Assembly: GCF_007827795.1 (NCBI RefSeq)
Contig: NZ_VITI01000002.1
Coordinates: forward strand, 186,001 to 250,000
DNA from: Azospirillum brasilense
GTDB taxonomy: Bacteria > Pseudomonadota > Alphaproteobacteria > Azospirillales > Azospirillaceae
DNA: 64,000 nt
Direction: 5' to 3'
Notes under the pieces: model-generated
Databases searched by the model: none
The model's input: only the letters and a program-made list of their open reading frames with translations
Told to the model about the DNA's origin: nothing
Program-made: the position numbers and the translations under genes
In this document: in pieces, positions 18,447 through 26,871 of the stretch
Position numbering within the stretch: the stretch's first letter is position 1
Layout of the letters: every line of letters starts with the position of its first letter

Positions 18447-19013
18447 ATGTGTGCTCGGCCCGCTTTCTCTTTCGTCCGGATTCCCTTGCGCGTCCCGCTC
18501 GTTCTTCTGCCCTTGGCGCTTTTGGCCTTTGCGGGCACCGCCGCCGCCGAACGGGCGCTGCCGCCGGGATTCGTCGAAGAGCCGCCGGTCGCGCCGGAAG
18601 ATCCTCTGCCTCCTGAGCCCGCGGAGTTTCCCCCCGCCCCGTTCAGCCCGCTGGTCGTGGCACCGGACCCGAAGGAATTGCTGAAGGCCTGCAAGGAAGC
18701 CACCTTCACCGACTGTTTCCGCCTGTGGCGTCCGCCCCCGCCGCCGCCCAAGGACGAGACGCGAGAAGCGCGCGACGTGCCGCAGTCCCCGCCCGACCCG
18801 AACGCCCCGCGCAAGCCGCCGGAGCCCGGTCCGCTGACCGGCACGCCGCCCGCTCCGAACCCGGTGGCCGATCAAGCCACCTATGACGCGCTGGTCAAAG
18901 CGTTGAAAGACAGTGGTTTGGACGGCAAAGTCATGCTGCCGGAACCGCCGAAGGATGGCGGAACCGTCTTGAGACTCGACCCCCGATCCAACAAAACGGC
19001 ACCGAAACCGTGA
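18447..19013 (+). CDS. Exported proline-rich protein, unrecognised
   Basis: A 188-residue protein with a signal peptide: a charged start, the hydrophobic core VPLVLLPLALLAFAGT, and a likely cleavage after TAAA near residue 34. The mature part is rich in Pro and Glu (LPPEPAEFPPAPF, RPPPPPPKDETRE), with a short ordered C-terminal segment (ATYDALVKALKDSGLDGK). It contains two cysteines (KACKEATFTDCFRLW) that may form a disulfide. Its stop codon overlaps the GTG start of the next gene. It may be periplasmic or wall-associated, with function unknown. Confidence 0.6.
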   Translation: MCARPAFSFVRIPLRVPLVLLPLALLAFAGTAAAERALPPGFVEEPPVAPEDPLPPEPAEFPPAPFSPLVVAPDPKELLKACKEATFTDCFRLWRPPPPPPKDETREARDVPQSPPDPNAPRKPPEPGPLTGTPPAPNPVADQATYDALVKALKDSGLDGKVMLPEPPKDGGTVLRLDPRSNKTAPKP

Positions 19014-19822
19014 CGAATTTTCCGATTCCCGATGTCGACCGCGTCTCGGCGATCATCCGCGAGGTCGCGGAGAGCGAGATCCTTCCCTATTTTCGCGATC
19101 TGGCGAACGCCGGCATTCGCGAGAAGACCGGGCCGGCGGACCTCGTGACCCTGGCCGACGAGGCGGGCGAACGAGCCCTGACGCCGCGCTTGCTGGACCT
19201 GCTTCCCGGCAGCACGGTGGTGGGCGAGGAGGCTGTCTCCGAGGACAAGTCCCTGCTCGACCGCATCCACGGCGACGCGCCGGTCTGGATCATCGACCCG
19301 ATCGACGGCACCCTGAACTTCGCGAACGGCCGTCCGCTGTTCGCGGTGATCATCGCCCTGGCCTGCCGCGGCGAGACGTTGGCCGGCTGGATCTACGACC
19401 CCTGCGACGGGCGCATCGCCACGGCGGTGAAAGGGCAGGGCGCTTACCTGAACGGCCAGCGCGTCACGGTCGCCCCGGCGGTCCCCCTTCCTGAAATGAC
19501 CGGAGCCCTGTCGACTCGCTTCTGCGCCGAGGAACTGGGGCGCCAGCTGGACGAGCGCGGCCGCTCGCTCGGTCCGCGCGTCTGCCTGTCCAGCGCCGCG
19601 CAGGAATATCTGCGCCTGCTCGACGGCCGGGCGCATTTCTCGATGTACCACCGCCTGATGCCATGGGATCACGCAGCGGGCGTTCTGCTCCACGCGGAGG
19701 CCGGCGGCTACAGCGCGCTGTTCGATGGCTCGCCCTATCGTCCGACCGCCCTCAACGGTGGGGTGATGCTGACCCCCGACCGTGCGAGTTGGGAAGCGAT
19801 GCACCGGCATCTGTTCGGTTAA
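19010..19822 (+). CDS. Inositol-monophosphatase-family phosphatase
   Basis: A 270-residue Mg2+-dependent sugar-phosphate phosphatase. It has metal-binding GEEAVSED, the signature WIIDPIDGTLNFANG, and the C-terminal WDHAAGVLLHAEAGG. Relatives act on inositol-1-phosphate, histidinol phosphate or 3'-phosphoadenosine 5'-phosphate. Nothing nearby decides between them. The GTG at 19010 overlaps the stop of the upstream gene by three bases. Confidence 0.88.
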   Translation: MTNFPIPDVDRVSAIIREVAESEILPYFRDLANAGIREKTGPADLVTLADEAGERALTPRLLDLLPGSTVVGEEAVSEDKSLLDRIHGDAPVWIIDPIDGTLNFANGRPLFAVIIALACRGETLAGWIYDPCDGRIATAVKGQGAYLNGQRVTVAPAVPLPEMTGALSTRFCAEELGRQLDERGRSLGPRVCLSSAAQEYLRLLDGRAHFSMYHRLMPWDHAAGVLLHAEAGGYSALFDGSPYRPTALNGGVMLTPDRASWEAMHRHLFG

Positions 19823-19955
19823 GGCAGGGACGCACCGGACTACCGCAGACGTCCTCCGGCGGGGACCGGATTCGGCGGGAACTCCGCGAGCAAGGCGGCC
19901 TTATAGTGCCAGGATGCCGGAAACGGCCGCCGTGAGCCTTGCGGAGCGCCCGATC

Positions 19956-20225
19956 ATGAAGGCCATTGCCCTGAAGCGCATGCTGTTTGTGGCGTCATTG
20001 CTGGCGCCCACAGCCTGCGCGGAGCGGATCGCCGACTGTCAGCCCACAGGCGGGACGGCGTTATTCGCCGCCGGGGTGGTGCGATGCTCCACAGACGCCG
20101 ACACCGCGGATGTCGCATTGGAGCATGAGGAGGTTCGCGCGATCGACGCCGATCCAGTGCTCAGCGTGGCGCCGCCGCAGCGTCGAAAGGCACGGCCGGG
20201 CATACACGCGCAATCCACGGAGTGA
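19956..20225 (+). CDS. Small exported protein, hypothetical
   Basis: A candidate 89-residue protein. It begins MKAIALKRMLFVASLLAPTAC, a short signal sequence that ends in a weak lipobox-like PTAC. Four cysteines lie in the first half (C21, C28, C45 and one more nearby depending on processing). The rest is charged. Competing open frames exist on both strands here, and the ribosome site (GCGGAG) is 11 bases away, so this is a tentative call. Confidence 0.35.
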   Translation: MKAIALKRMLFVASLLAPTACAERIADCQPTGGTALFAAGVVRCSTDADTADVALEHEEVRAIDADPVLSVAPPQRRKARPGIHAQSTE

Positions 20226-20297
20226 CCGGTACCTCGGTCCTTCGGAACCCGCCATCGCCAATGTGTGTTGGATCAACACAACAACGGCGGGTGATCC

Positions 20298-20717
20298 ATG
20301 CAAACGGCCAACATCCATGATCCCTTGAGCATCGAGAACGTCTATCCACGAAGCGCCTTCGACAACGACGCGCGGCAGAACGCGCGGGACAAGGAGGCGG
20401 TGGAGCATGGGGTGATGATCCTGTCGATGCCGGACGCCGAAGGAAATTTCTCGCTGAAACCCTTCCAACGGCATGTCGGCGAGCCGGACGCGGCGACCCA
20501 TTCGGTTTTTCTGTCGCCGACGCTGGAAAGCTCCGAGTATGGAGCGCTCATTCCGAGCGACACCGGCTATGACGGGCCGATCGAACCGGCAGAGGCCCCC
20601 AGAACCTCTGGCGATCCTTACCGGTCCTTCGTCGAATCACTGATCCAGGCTGCCCGTGACGCGGATTTCCCACCGCCGCCGCCGGCCGAGAGTCTGAAGG
20701 GATTTCGTGGCGGCTGA
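20298..20717 (+). CDS. Hypothetical acidic protein, unrecognised
   Basis: A 139-residue acidic protein beginning MQTANIHDPLSIENVYPR. There is no signal peptide or membrane helix, and no known motif. A proline run (PPPPP) lies near the C-terminus. No strong ribosome-binding site is visible before the ATG. It is followed by a cluster of hairpins. The composition is consistent with coding sequence. Confidence 0.45.
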   Translation: MQTANIHDPLSIENVYPRSAFDNDARQNARDKEAVEHGVMILSMPDAEGNFSLKPFQRHVGEPDAATHSVFLSPTLESSEYGALIPSDTGYDGPIEPAEAPRTSGDPYRSFVESLIQAARDADFPPPPPAESLKGFRGG

Positions 20718-20767
20718 AGCCGCGACATGGAGGGCGGCGGTTTGCTCGCCCTCCCCGCCACTCCATG
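20713..20767 (+). other. Overlapping hairpins between the hypothetical gene and mazG
   Basis: GCGGCT-GA-AGCCGC overlaps the stop codon, and GGAGGGCG (20729-20736) pairs with CGCCCTCC (20747-20754). An alternative outer pairing joins CATGGAG (20726-20732) to CTCCATG (20761-20767). The inner and outer stems exclude each other in part. They could terminate the upstream transcript. No U-tract is present. Confidence 0.4.
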
Positions 20768-20894
20768 GCTGTATTTTCCATAATCTCGCTTATGAGATAA
20801 AGGTGCCCCGGTGGGTCGTGATTCCTTTTCTCATGGCAATGGGTCGGCTAAGGTCCCCATCCTGACCCGTTCCGCTGCCGAAGAAGATTCTCCC

Positions 20895-21704
20895 ATGGCC
20901 CGCAACATCGACCGCCTGATCGACGTCATGGCCCGCCTGCGCGACCCCAACGGCGGATGCCCGTGGGACCTGGAGCAGACATACGCCACCATCGCGCCGC
21001 ACACGATCGAGGAAGCCTACGAGGTGGCCGACGCCATCGAGAAAGGCGACATGCCGGCGCTGCGCGAGGAGTTGGGCGATCTGCTCTTCCAGGTGGTGTA
21101 TTACAGCCAGATGGCCCGCGAAGAGACCCTGTTCGACTTCGACGAGGTCGCCGGCGTCATCGCCGACAAGATGATCCGCCGCCACCCCCACGTCTTCGGC
21201 GCCGAGGAGGTCAAGGGCGCGGACATGCAGACTTCACGCTGGGAGGACCACAAAGCCGCCGAGCGCGCCGCCAAGGCCGCCGAGGAAGGCCGCGCCCCGT
21301 CCGCCCTGGAGGGCGTCATTGCCGGCCTGCCCGCCCTCACCCGCGCCCTGAAGCTGCAGAACCGCGCCGCCCGCGTCGGCTTCGATTGGACCGACGCGCG
21401 GGACATCCTCGACAAGATCGAGGAGGAGGTCCGCGAATTGCGGCATGAGATGGACAGCGGCTCCGCCCCGGACCGGGTGGCCGACGAGTTGGGCGATCTT
21501 CTCTTCGCGCTGGTCAACCTCGCCCGCCGCCTGAAGGTCGAACCGGAATCGGCGCTGCGCGGCACCAACGCCAAGTTCGAACGCCGCTTCCACCGCATCG
21601 AGGCCCTGCTGTCCGAACAAGGCCGCACGCCCAAGGAGGCGACGCTGGAGGAGATGGAGGCCTTCTGGCAGCAGGCCAAGCGCGAGGAACGCGGCGAGTC
21701 CTAA
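20895..21704 (+). CDS. mazG: Nucleoside triphosphate pyrophosphohydrolase MazG
   Basis: A 269-residue protein with two MazG domains, which hydrolyses non-canonical and excess NTPs to NMPs. The N-terminal domain has GGCPWDLEQTYATI, the metal-binding EEAYEVADAIE and EELGDLLFQVV. The second repeats the pattern with ADELGDLLFALVNLAR. The ATG at 20895 (MARNIDRLIDVM) matches the family N-terminus. A GTG at 20811 would add 28 unrelated residues. Confidence 0.94.
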   Translation: MARNIDRLIDVMARLRDPNGGCPWDLEQTYATIAPHTIEEAYEVADAIEKGDMPALREELGDLLFQVVYYSQMAREETLFDFDEVAGVIADKMIRRHPHVFGAEEVKGADMQTSRWEDHKAAERAAKAAEEGRAPSALEGVIAGLPALTRALKLQNRAARVGFDWTDARDILDKIEEEVRELRHEMDSGSAPDRVADELGDLLFALVNLARRLKVEPESALRGTNAKFERRFHRIEALLSEQGRTPKEATLEEMEAFWQQAKREERGES

Positions 21705-21711
21705 CCCGCCC

Positions 21712-22233
21712 TCACCGCGCCGCGCTGGTCTCCAACAGCGCCAGCAGGCCGGCCAGCAGATCGGTCGGCCGCGGCGGACAGCCGGGAATGCGCAGGTCGA
21801 CCGGAAGCACCTCCTCCACCGGGCCGACGCAGGCGTAGCCGCCGGCGAACAGCCCACCGCTGACCGCGCAGTCGCCGCAGGCCACCAGCCATTTCGGGCC
21901 GGGTGTGGCGTCCCACGTGCGAACCAGCGCCTCGCGCATGTTGCGGGCGACCGGGCCGGTGACCAGCAGGACGTCGGCGTGCCGCGGCGAGGCGACGAAG
22001 CGGATGCCGAAGCGCTCCAGATCGTAGATCGGGTTGTTCAGCGCGTGGATTTCCAGCTCACAGCCGTTGCAGGACCCCGCATCGACCTCACGGATCGACA
22101 GGCTGCGGCCAAGCCGCGCCTTGGCGGCCTTGTCCAGCTTTCCGGCCAGCTCCGCCAAAGCCGGATCGGCGGGGGCCGGAGCGGCTTCGGTGACCGGGCC
22201 GCCGGTCAGGGAGGTCAGGATGTGCTTCAGCAT
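21712..22233 (-). CDS. Hydrogenase-4-like small subunit (HyfI/NuoB family)
   Basis: A 173-residue iron-sulfur subunit related to HyfI/HycG and complex I NuoB. The four ligands of the proximal [4Fe-4S] cluster are visible: C55 and C58 (CNGCE), C119 (VACGDC) and C152 (GCPPRP). This cluster normally passes electrons to or from the large-subunit active site, so electron transfer is retained even though the partner has lost its NiFe ligands. It is the last gene of the six-gene minus-strand cluster, 11 bases after the large subunit. The ATG at 22233 was chosen; the open frame extends further without similarity. Confidence 0.88.
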   Translation of the reverse strand: MLKHILTSLTGGPVTEAAPAPADPALAELAGKLDKAAKARLGRSLSIREVDAGSCNGCELEIHALNNPIYDLERFGIRFVASPRHADVLLVTGPVARNMREALVRTWDATPGPKWLVACGDCAVSGGLFAGGYACVGPVEEVLPVDLRIPGCPPRPTDLLAGLLALLETSAAR

Positions 22234-22244
22234 CGGCGGCCTCC

Positions 22245-23786
22245 TTACAGGTCGTGTCCCGCATAGGAACAGTTGAACGACTTGTTGCACAGCGGGAAGT
22301 CGGCGACGATGTTGCCCCCGATGGCCGCCTCCAGCAGCGGCCACTGGAACCAGGACGGATCGCGCGGGTGGCAGCGGGCGACGACGCCCTCCCCGTCCAG
22401 CCGCACCCAGGTCATGATCTCGCCGCGGAAGGATTCGACCAGGGCCATGCCCTCCCCGCCCCGGCCGGCCTCCAGCGCGACCGACGGATAGTCGAGGCCG
22501 CGCGAGATCGCCGGCAGGCGGGCCACGATCTGCTCGATCAGGGACAAGGATTGCTCCACCTCGCGGATGCGGAGCCAGACGCGGGCGTTCACGTCGCCCT
22601 CGGTCAGCACCGGCACCTCGAAGGTGAGTTCGTCATAGGGCGCGTAGCCGGGGCTCCGGCGGGCGTCCTGGTCGCGGCCGGAGGCCCGCCCGACATGGCC
22701 GCCGGCGCCGAAGCGGGTGACCAGCTCCGTGGACAGGAACCCGGTGGTGACCGTGCGGTCCTGCAAGGACGCCTTACCGTCATAGATGGCGACCAGCGGC
22801 GGAAAGCGTTTGCGCAGCTCCGCCACCAACTCCAGCAGCAGGCCCGCGCCGCGCTCCGGCAAATCGGTGGCGACGCCGCCGGGGATCACCCGGTCCATCA
22901 TCAGGCGGTGCCCGAAACAGGAGTCCGCCGTGCGCAGCACGCGCTCCCGCAGCTGGCTGGCCTGAGCCAGCATGAAGGCGAAGGCGGCGTCGTTGCAGAT
23001 GGCCCCGATGTCGCCAAGATGGTTGGCGATCCGCTCCAACTCCGCCATCAGGGCGCGCAGCCACACCGCCCGCGCCGGCACCTCGATGCCGAGCGCAGCC
23101 TCGACCGCGCGGGCGAAGGCGAGGCTGTGCGCCACCGTCGAGTCGCCGGAGACGCGGGCGGCCAGCTTCGCCGCTTCCGCCACCGGCTTGCCCTGCATCA
23201 GCCCCTCGACGCCCCGGTGGACGTAGCCGAGCCGCTCCTCCAGCCGGACGACGGTCTCGCCGTTGGCAGTGAAGCGGAAATGGCCGGGCTCGATGATACC
23301 GGCATGGACGGGACCAACCGGAATCTGGTGCAGCCCTTCGCCCTCCACCGGCAGGAAGGTGTAGGGGCCGGGGTTGGGCGCCGGTGCCGCCGGCTGTTCG
23401 GACAGGGGACGGCGCACGTCCCAGGCGTCGTGGTCCAGCCAGGGGCGCGGGTCGGTCGTGCGCTCCGCCGTCAGGCCGTAGAGGTCGTGGGCGGTGCGCT
23501 CCAGCCGGTTGGCGGCGGGACGCACGGCGCTCAGGCTGGGGAAGCGGCCCTGCGGGCAGTCGAGGCTGACCACCGCGACGTCGCCGGAGAAATCCTCGCG
23601 GAAGGCGGCGTGGACCGCCTTCGGCTCCCCCCAGAGGCCGAGCAGGCTCCAGGCGTTGCCGGCCAATCCCTCGATCAGGCGCAGCCAGCCGTCGCGGCCC
23701 AGCCGGTAGCGCGGCCAGGGCCGGTGCCCCTCGACCGGTGAGCCGATGCGGTTCAACAGACCGAACAGCGGTTCTTCCCCGTACAT
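22245..23786 (-). CDS. Hydrogenase-4-like large subunit lacking NiFe ligands (HyfG/NuoCD-like)
   Basis: A 513-residue fusion of a NuoC-like domain (to about residue 140) and a NuoD/hydrogenase large-subunit domain. The framework is clear: GYVHRGVEGL, RALMAELERIANHLGDIG, and the DxPL motif near the end. In catalytic group 4 hydrogenases the first metal site reads VCGICG. Here it is RVSGDSTVAH (211-220), with serines at both cysteine positions. The terminal DPCxxC is replaced by NCSYAG (505-510). A NiFe centre cannot be built, so this is an energy-converting hydrogenase-related (Ehr-type) subunit rather than a hydrogenase. Its substrate is unknown. Confidence 0.88.
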   Translation of the reverse strand: MYGEEPLFGLLNRIGSPVEGHRPWPRYRLGRDGWLRLIEGLAGNAWSLLGLWGEPKAVHAAFREDFSGDVAVVSLDCPQGRFPSLSAVRPAANRLERTAHDLYGLTAERTTDPRPWLDHDAWDVRRPLSEQPAAPAPNPGPYTFLPVEGEGLHQIPVGPVHAGIIEPGHFRFTANGETVVRLEERLGYVHRGVEGLMQGKPVAEAAKLAARVSGDSTVAHSLAFARAVEAALGIEVPARAVWLRALMAELERIANHLGDIGAICNDAAFAFMLAQASQLRERVLRTADSCFGHRLMMDRVIPGGVATDLPERGAGLLLELVAELRKRFPPLVAIYDGKASLQDRTVTTGFLSTELVTRFGAGGHVGRASGRDQDARRSPGYAPYDELTFEVPVLTEGDVNARVWLRIREVEQSLSLIEQIVARLPAISRGLDYPSVALEAGRGGEGMALVESFRGEIMTWVRLDGEGVVARCHPRDPSWFQWPLLEAAIGGNIVADFPLCNKSFNCSYAGHDL

Positions 23787-23796
23787 GCCGCCTCCC

Positions 23797-25254
23797 CTAC
23801 CCCAGCAGAGCCGCGACGGTCTGGAACCACGCGACCAGTGGCCCCGGCAGCCAGACCCCCGCCACCAGAACCAACGCCAGATGCGCGTAGAGCGGAATCA
23901 GCGTCCCCTGCACTGGCACCGACGCCACCGGGACGCCGCTGCCCTCCACCGTGCCGGGGGCTCCGAAGCACAATTGCTGGACCCGCAGCACCAGCGCCCC
24001 GAAGGCGACCAGGATGCCGAGCACCAGCGGTAGGGCCAGCAGCGGCTCCCGCGCGAAGGTGCTGGTGACCAGCAGGAACTCACTCATGAAGACGCCGAAG
24101 GGCGGCAGTCCGGCGATGGCCACCACCCCGGCCAGCAGGCCCCAGCCGAGCACCGGATGGCTGACCGTCAGACCGGAAATCCGCTCGATCCGCTGCGTGC
24201 CCGTCACCTGCACGGCGTGGCCGACCGCATAGAAGATCGCCGACTTGGTCAGGCTGTGCATCGCCATGTGCAGCAGCCCCGCGAAGTTGGCGAGCGGTCC
24301 GCCCATGCCGAAGGCGAAGGTGATGATGCCCATATGCTCTATGGAGCTGTAGGCGAAGAAGCGCTTCACGTCGCGCCGCCGGTAAAGCATCAGCCCGGCC
24401 AGCAGCAGCGAGGCCAGCCCCATGGCGATCATCAGCGGCCCCGGCGCGATGGCCTGCCCGTTCGCCGCCAGCAGCATCTTGAAGCGCAGCACGGCGTAGA
24501 GCGCCACGTTGAGCAGCAGGCCGGACAGCACGGCGGAAATCGGCGTCGGCCCCTCTGCATGGGCGTCCGGCAACCAGGCGTGCAGCGGCGCCAGCCCGAC
24601 CTTGGTGCCGTAGCCGATCAGCAGGAAGACGAAGGCGAGATTGAGGATCGCCGGGCTGATCTTGGCGACGTGGCCCATCAGCTCCGTCCAGGTCATCGCC
24701 GCCATGCCCGGCCCCATCACCGGCTGGGCGGCCATGTACATCAGGATGGTGCCGAACAGGGCGAGCGCAATGCCGACGCCGCACAGGATGAAATACTTCC
24801 ACGCGGCTTCGATGCTGGCCGCGGTGCGGTACAGGCTGACCATCAGGACGGTGGTCAGCGTCGCCCCCTCCACCGCCACCCACATGACGCCCAGATTGTT
24901 GGCCGACAGGGCCAGCAGCATGGTGAACATGAAGGCTTGGTACATGGCATGGTAGAAGCGCAGCTTGCGCTCGTCCAACTTCCCCACCGCGATCTCGTGC
25001 GCGATGTAGCCGGCGGAGAACACGCTGGTGGTCAGCCCGACGAAGGCGGTGAGGGCGATCAGGTAGATGTTGAAGGCATCCACCACGAACAACGCGGTGC
25101 TCAACGGCTCCTGCCCGAACAGGACCAGGGACGCGAGCAGCGTGGCGGCGGAGAAGCCGATGTTCAGCCGCGCGCCCAGCCGGTGGCCGGGAATCAGGGC
25201 GAGGACGGCGGCGCCGATCAGCGGGGTGGTGACGATGACGGCGGCGGCGCTCAA
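23797..25254 (-). CDS. Antiporter-like membrane subunit (HyfF/NuoN-type)
   Basis: A 485-residue polytopic protein of the proton-translocating quinone oxidoreductase family. It has the lysine-containing loop GYGTKVGLAPLHAWLPDAHAE with the following PISAVLSGLLLNVALY, and the glutamate in the segment VMWVAVEGATLTT. These are the ion-channel residues of Mrp/complex I subunits. The reading frame begins with TTG at 25254, overlapping the stop of the HyfE-like gene by TTGA. No ATG or GTG lies nearby, so translation is probably coupled. It forms part of the membrane arm with the HyfB-, HyfC- and HyfE-like proteins. Confidence 0.88.
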   Translation of the reverse strand: MSAAAVIVTTPLIGAAVLALIPGHRLGARLNIGFSAATLLASLVLFGQEPLSTALFVVDAFNIYLIALTAFVGLTTSVFSAGYIAHEIAVGKLDERKLRFYHAMYQAFMFTMLLALSANNLGVMWVAVEGATLTTVLMVSLYRTAASIEAAWKYFILCGVGIALALFGTILMYMAAQPVMGPGMAAMTWTELMGHVAKISPAILNLAFVFLLIGYGTKVGLAPLHAWLPDAHAEGPTPISAVLSGLLLNVALYAVLRFKMLLAANGQAIAPGPLMIAMGLASLLLAGLMLYRRRDVKRFFAYSSIEHMGIITFAFGMGGPLANFAGLLHMAMHSLTKSAIFYAVGHAVQVTGTQRIERISGLTVSHPVLGWGLLAGVVAIAGLPPFGVFMSEFLLVTSTFAREPLLALPLVLGILVAFGALVLRVQQLCFGAPGTVEGSGVPVASVPVQGTLIPLYAHLALVLVAGVWLPGPLVAWFQTVAALLG

Positions 25255-25913
25255 TCGCTTTCCCCCCGGAAGCTCTCGATCTTCTGCATGTCGAGCGTGT
25301 CGAACCGCTCGCGGATGTGGAACAGGAAGATGCCGAAGATGATGAAGGCGACCATGACGGAGAAGGCCACCGACATCTCGACGACCAGCGGCATGCCGGC
25401 GACCCCGACCGCCGCCAGGATCAGCCCGTTCTCGATGGACATGAAGCCGACCACCTGGCTGACCGCGTTGCGCCGGGAGATCATCATCAGCAGGCCGAGC
25501 AGGACGACCGACAGCGACAGCGCCAGATTCTCGCGGGTCAGGGCGGTGGCGTCGGCGGTCACCGGCAGAACCAGCAGGATCGACAGGGTGACCAGCGACA
25601 CGCCCGCCACCATGGTCAGCCCGATGCCCAGCGCCGGTTCGATGCTGCGGTGGATCTTCATCTTCACAATGATGCGGTGCAGCGCCACAGGGATCAGGAT
25701 GGCCTTGAGGACCAGGGTCAGCAGCGCTGTGATGTAGAGGTGCGGCTCCCCGTGGGAATAGGCCTGCCACGCCGCCGTCGCGGTCAGGGCGAGCGCCTGC
25801 ATCGTGAAGACGTTCAGCAGGGAGAACAGCCGCCGCTGGTAGAGCAGGGCGAAGCTCATCAGCAGGACGACGGCCCCCAGCATGTGCGCGGCGTCATAAC
25901 CCAGATCGCTCAC
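25251..25913 (-). CDS. HyfE-like membrane subunit
   Basis: A 220-residue protein with about six hydrophobic helices, close to the length of E. coli HyfE, whose C-terminal half resembles NuoK. It contains ENLALSLSVVLLGLLMMISR and GFMSIENGLILAAVG, where the buried glutamate in SIENG corresponds to a proton-path residue. The GTG at 25913 starts one base after the stop of the HyfC-like gene, and its stop overlaps the TTG of the HyfF-like gene. The tight packing shows one operon. Confidence 0.86.
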   Translation of the reverse strand: MSDLGYDAAHMLGAVVLLMSFALLYQRRLFSLLNVFTMQALALTATAAWQAYSHGEPHLYITALLTLVLKAILIPVALHRIIVKMKIHRSIEPALGIGLTMVAGVSLVTLSILLVLPVTADATALTRENLALSLSVVLLGLLMMISRRNAVSQVVGFMSIENGLILAAVGVAGMPLVVEMSVAFSVMVAFIIFGIFLFHIRERFDTLDMQKIESFRGESD

Positions 25914-25914
25914 C

Positions 25915-26871
25915 TCACACCCCCCGCGACACGTAGAGGAAGATCGCGCCAAGCAGGCTCAGCAGCAGGGCGCCGCCGAGAAACTCGCCGACGCGGAAGA
26001 CGCGCATCTTGGCGATGGAGGTCTCGAACAGCGCCAGCAGAATCCCGCCGACGGCCAGCTTCGTCACGAAGACCAACACGCCCCCCAACGCCGCCATAAC
26101 GCCTGATCCGGCGGTCGCCATGCCCCAGGGCGCGAAGACGCAGGCGATCAGCGCCATGTAGAGCAGCAGCTTGAGCATGCTCGCCGCCTCGACCAGGGCG
26201 AGGTGACGGCCGGAATATTCCAGCACCATGGCTTCGTGCACCATGGTCAGCTCCAGGTGCGTGGCCGGGTTGTCGATCGGAATGCGCGCGTTCTCGGCGA
26301 TCGCCACCATGACCAGCGCGATCAGCGCGAGCGCGAGGGAAATGCGCAGACCGACCGCGCCCGACATCATGAAATCGGCGATCTCGGCGAGCGAGGTGCT
26401 GCGGACCAGGATCGCCACCGAGAAGACGATCATCAGCATCGCCGGCTCGGCGAGCGCCGCAATCATCATCTCGCGCGACGAGCCGATGCCGCCAAAACTC
26501 GTCCCCGTGTCCATTCCGGCGAGCGCCAGGAAGAATCGCGCGGAGCCGAGCAGAGCGATCAGCGCGATCAGGTCCGCCGTGGGGGCGAGCGCCAATTGCG
26601 TGGTGAAGACCGGGACCAGCCCGGCGGCCAGCCAGATCGCCGTGAACATCATATAGGGCACGGAGCGGAACAGCCAGGAGGCGTTGCGGGCCAGCACCAC
26701 CTCCTTACGTAGCAGCCGCAGCAGATCGCGGTAGGGCTGGAGCACGGACGGCCCCCGCCGCCCGACCAGCCGAGCCTTCACCAGCCGCACCCAGCCGGTC
26801 AGCAGTGGCGCCAGGGCCAGCACCAGCACCATCTGCAGGATCTGATAGAGGGTGGCAAGCAGCAGCGTCAT
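25915..26871 (-). CDS. HyfC/NuoH-like membrane subunit
   Basis: A 318-residue NuoH-family membrane protein that joins the redox arm to the membrane arm. It shows GRRGPSVLQPYRDLLRLLRKE, typical of the group 4 hydrogenase subunits HyfC/HycD, and ENARIPIDNPATHLELTMVHEAM (shown from the conserved glutamate near residue 190), whose carboxylates line the proton/quinone cavity. Its ATG overlaps the stop of the HyfB-like gene by four bases. Confidence 0.9.
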   Translation of the reverse strand: MTLLLATLYQILQMVLVLALAPLLTGWVRLVKARLVGRRGPSVLQPYRDLLRLLRKEVVLARNASWLFRSVPYMMFTAIWLAAGLVPVFTTQLALAPTADLIALIALLGSARFFLALAGMDTGTSFGGIGSSREMMIAALAEPAMLMIVFSVAILVRSTSLAEIADFMMSGAVGLRISLALALIALVMVAIAENARIPIDNPATHLELTMVHEAMVLEYSGRHLALVEAASMLKLLLYMALIACVFAPWGMATAGSGVMAALGGVLVFVTKLAVGGILLALFETSIAKMRVFRVGEFLGGALLLSLLGAIFLYVSRGV

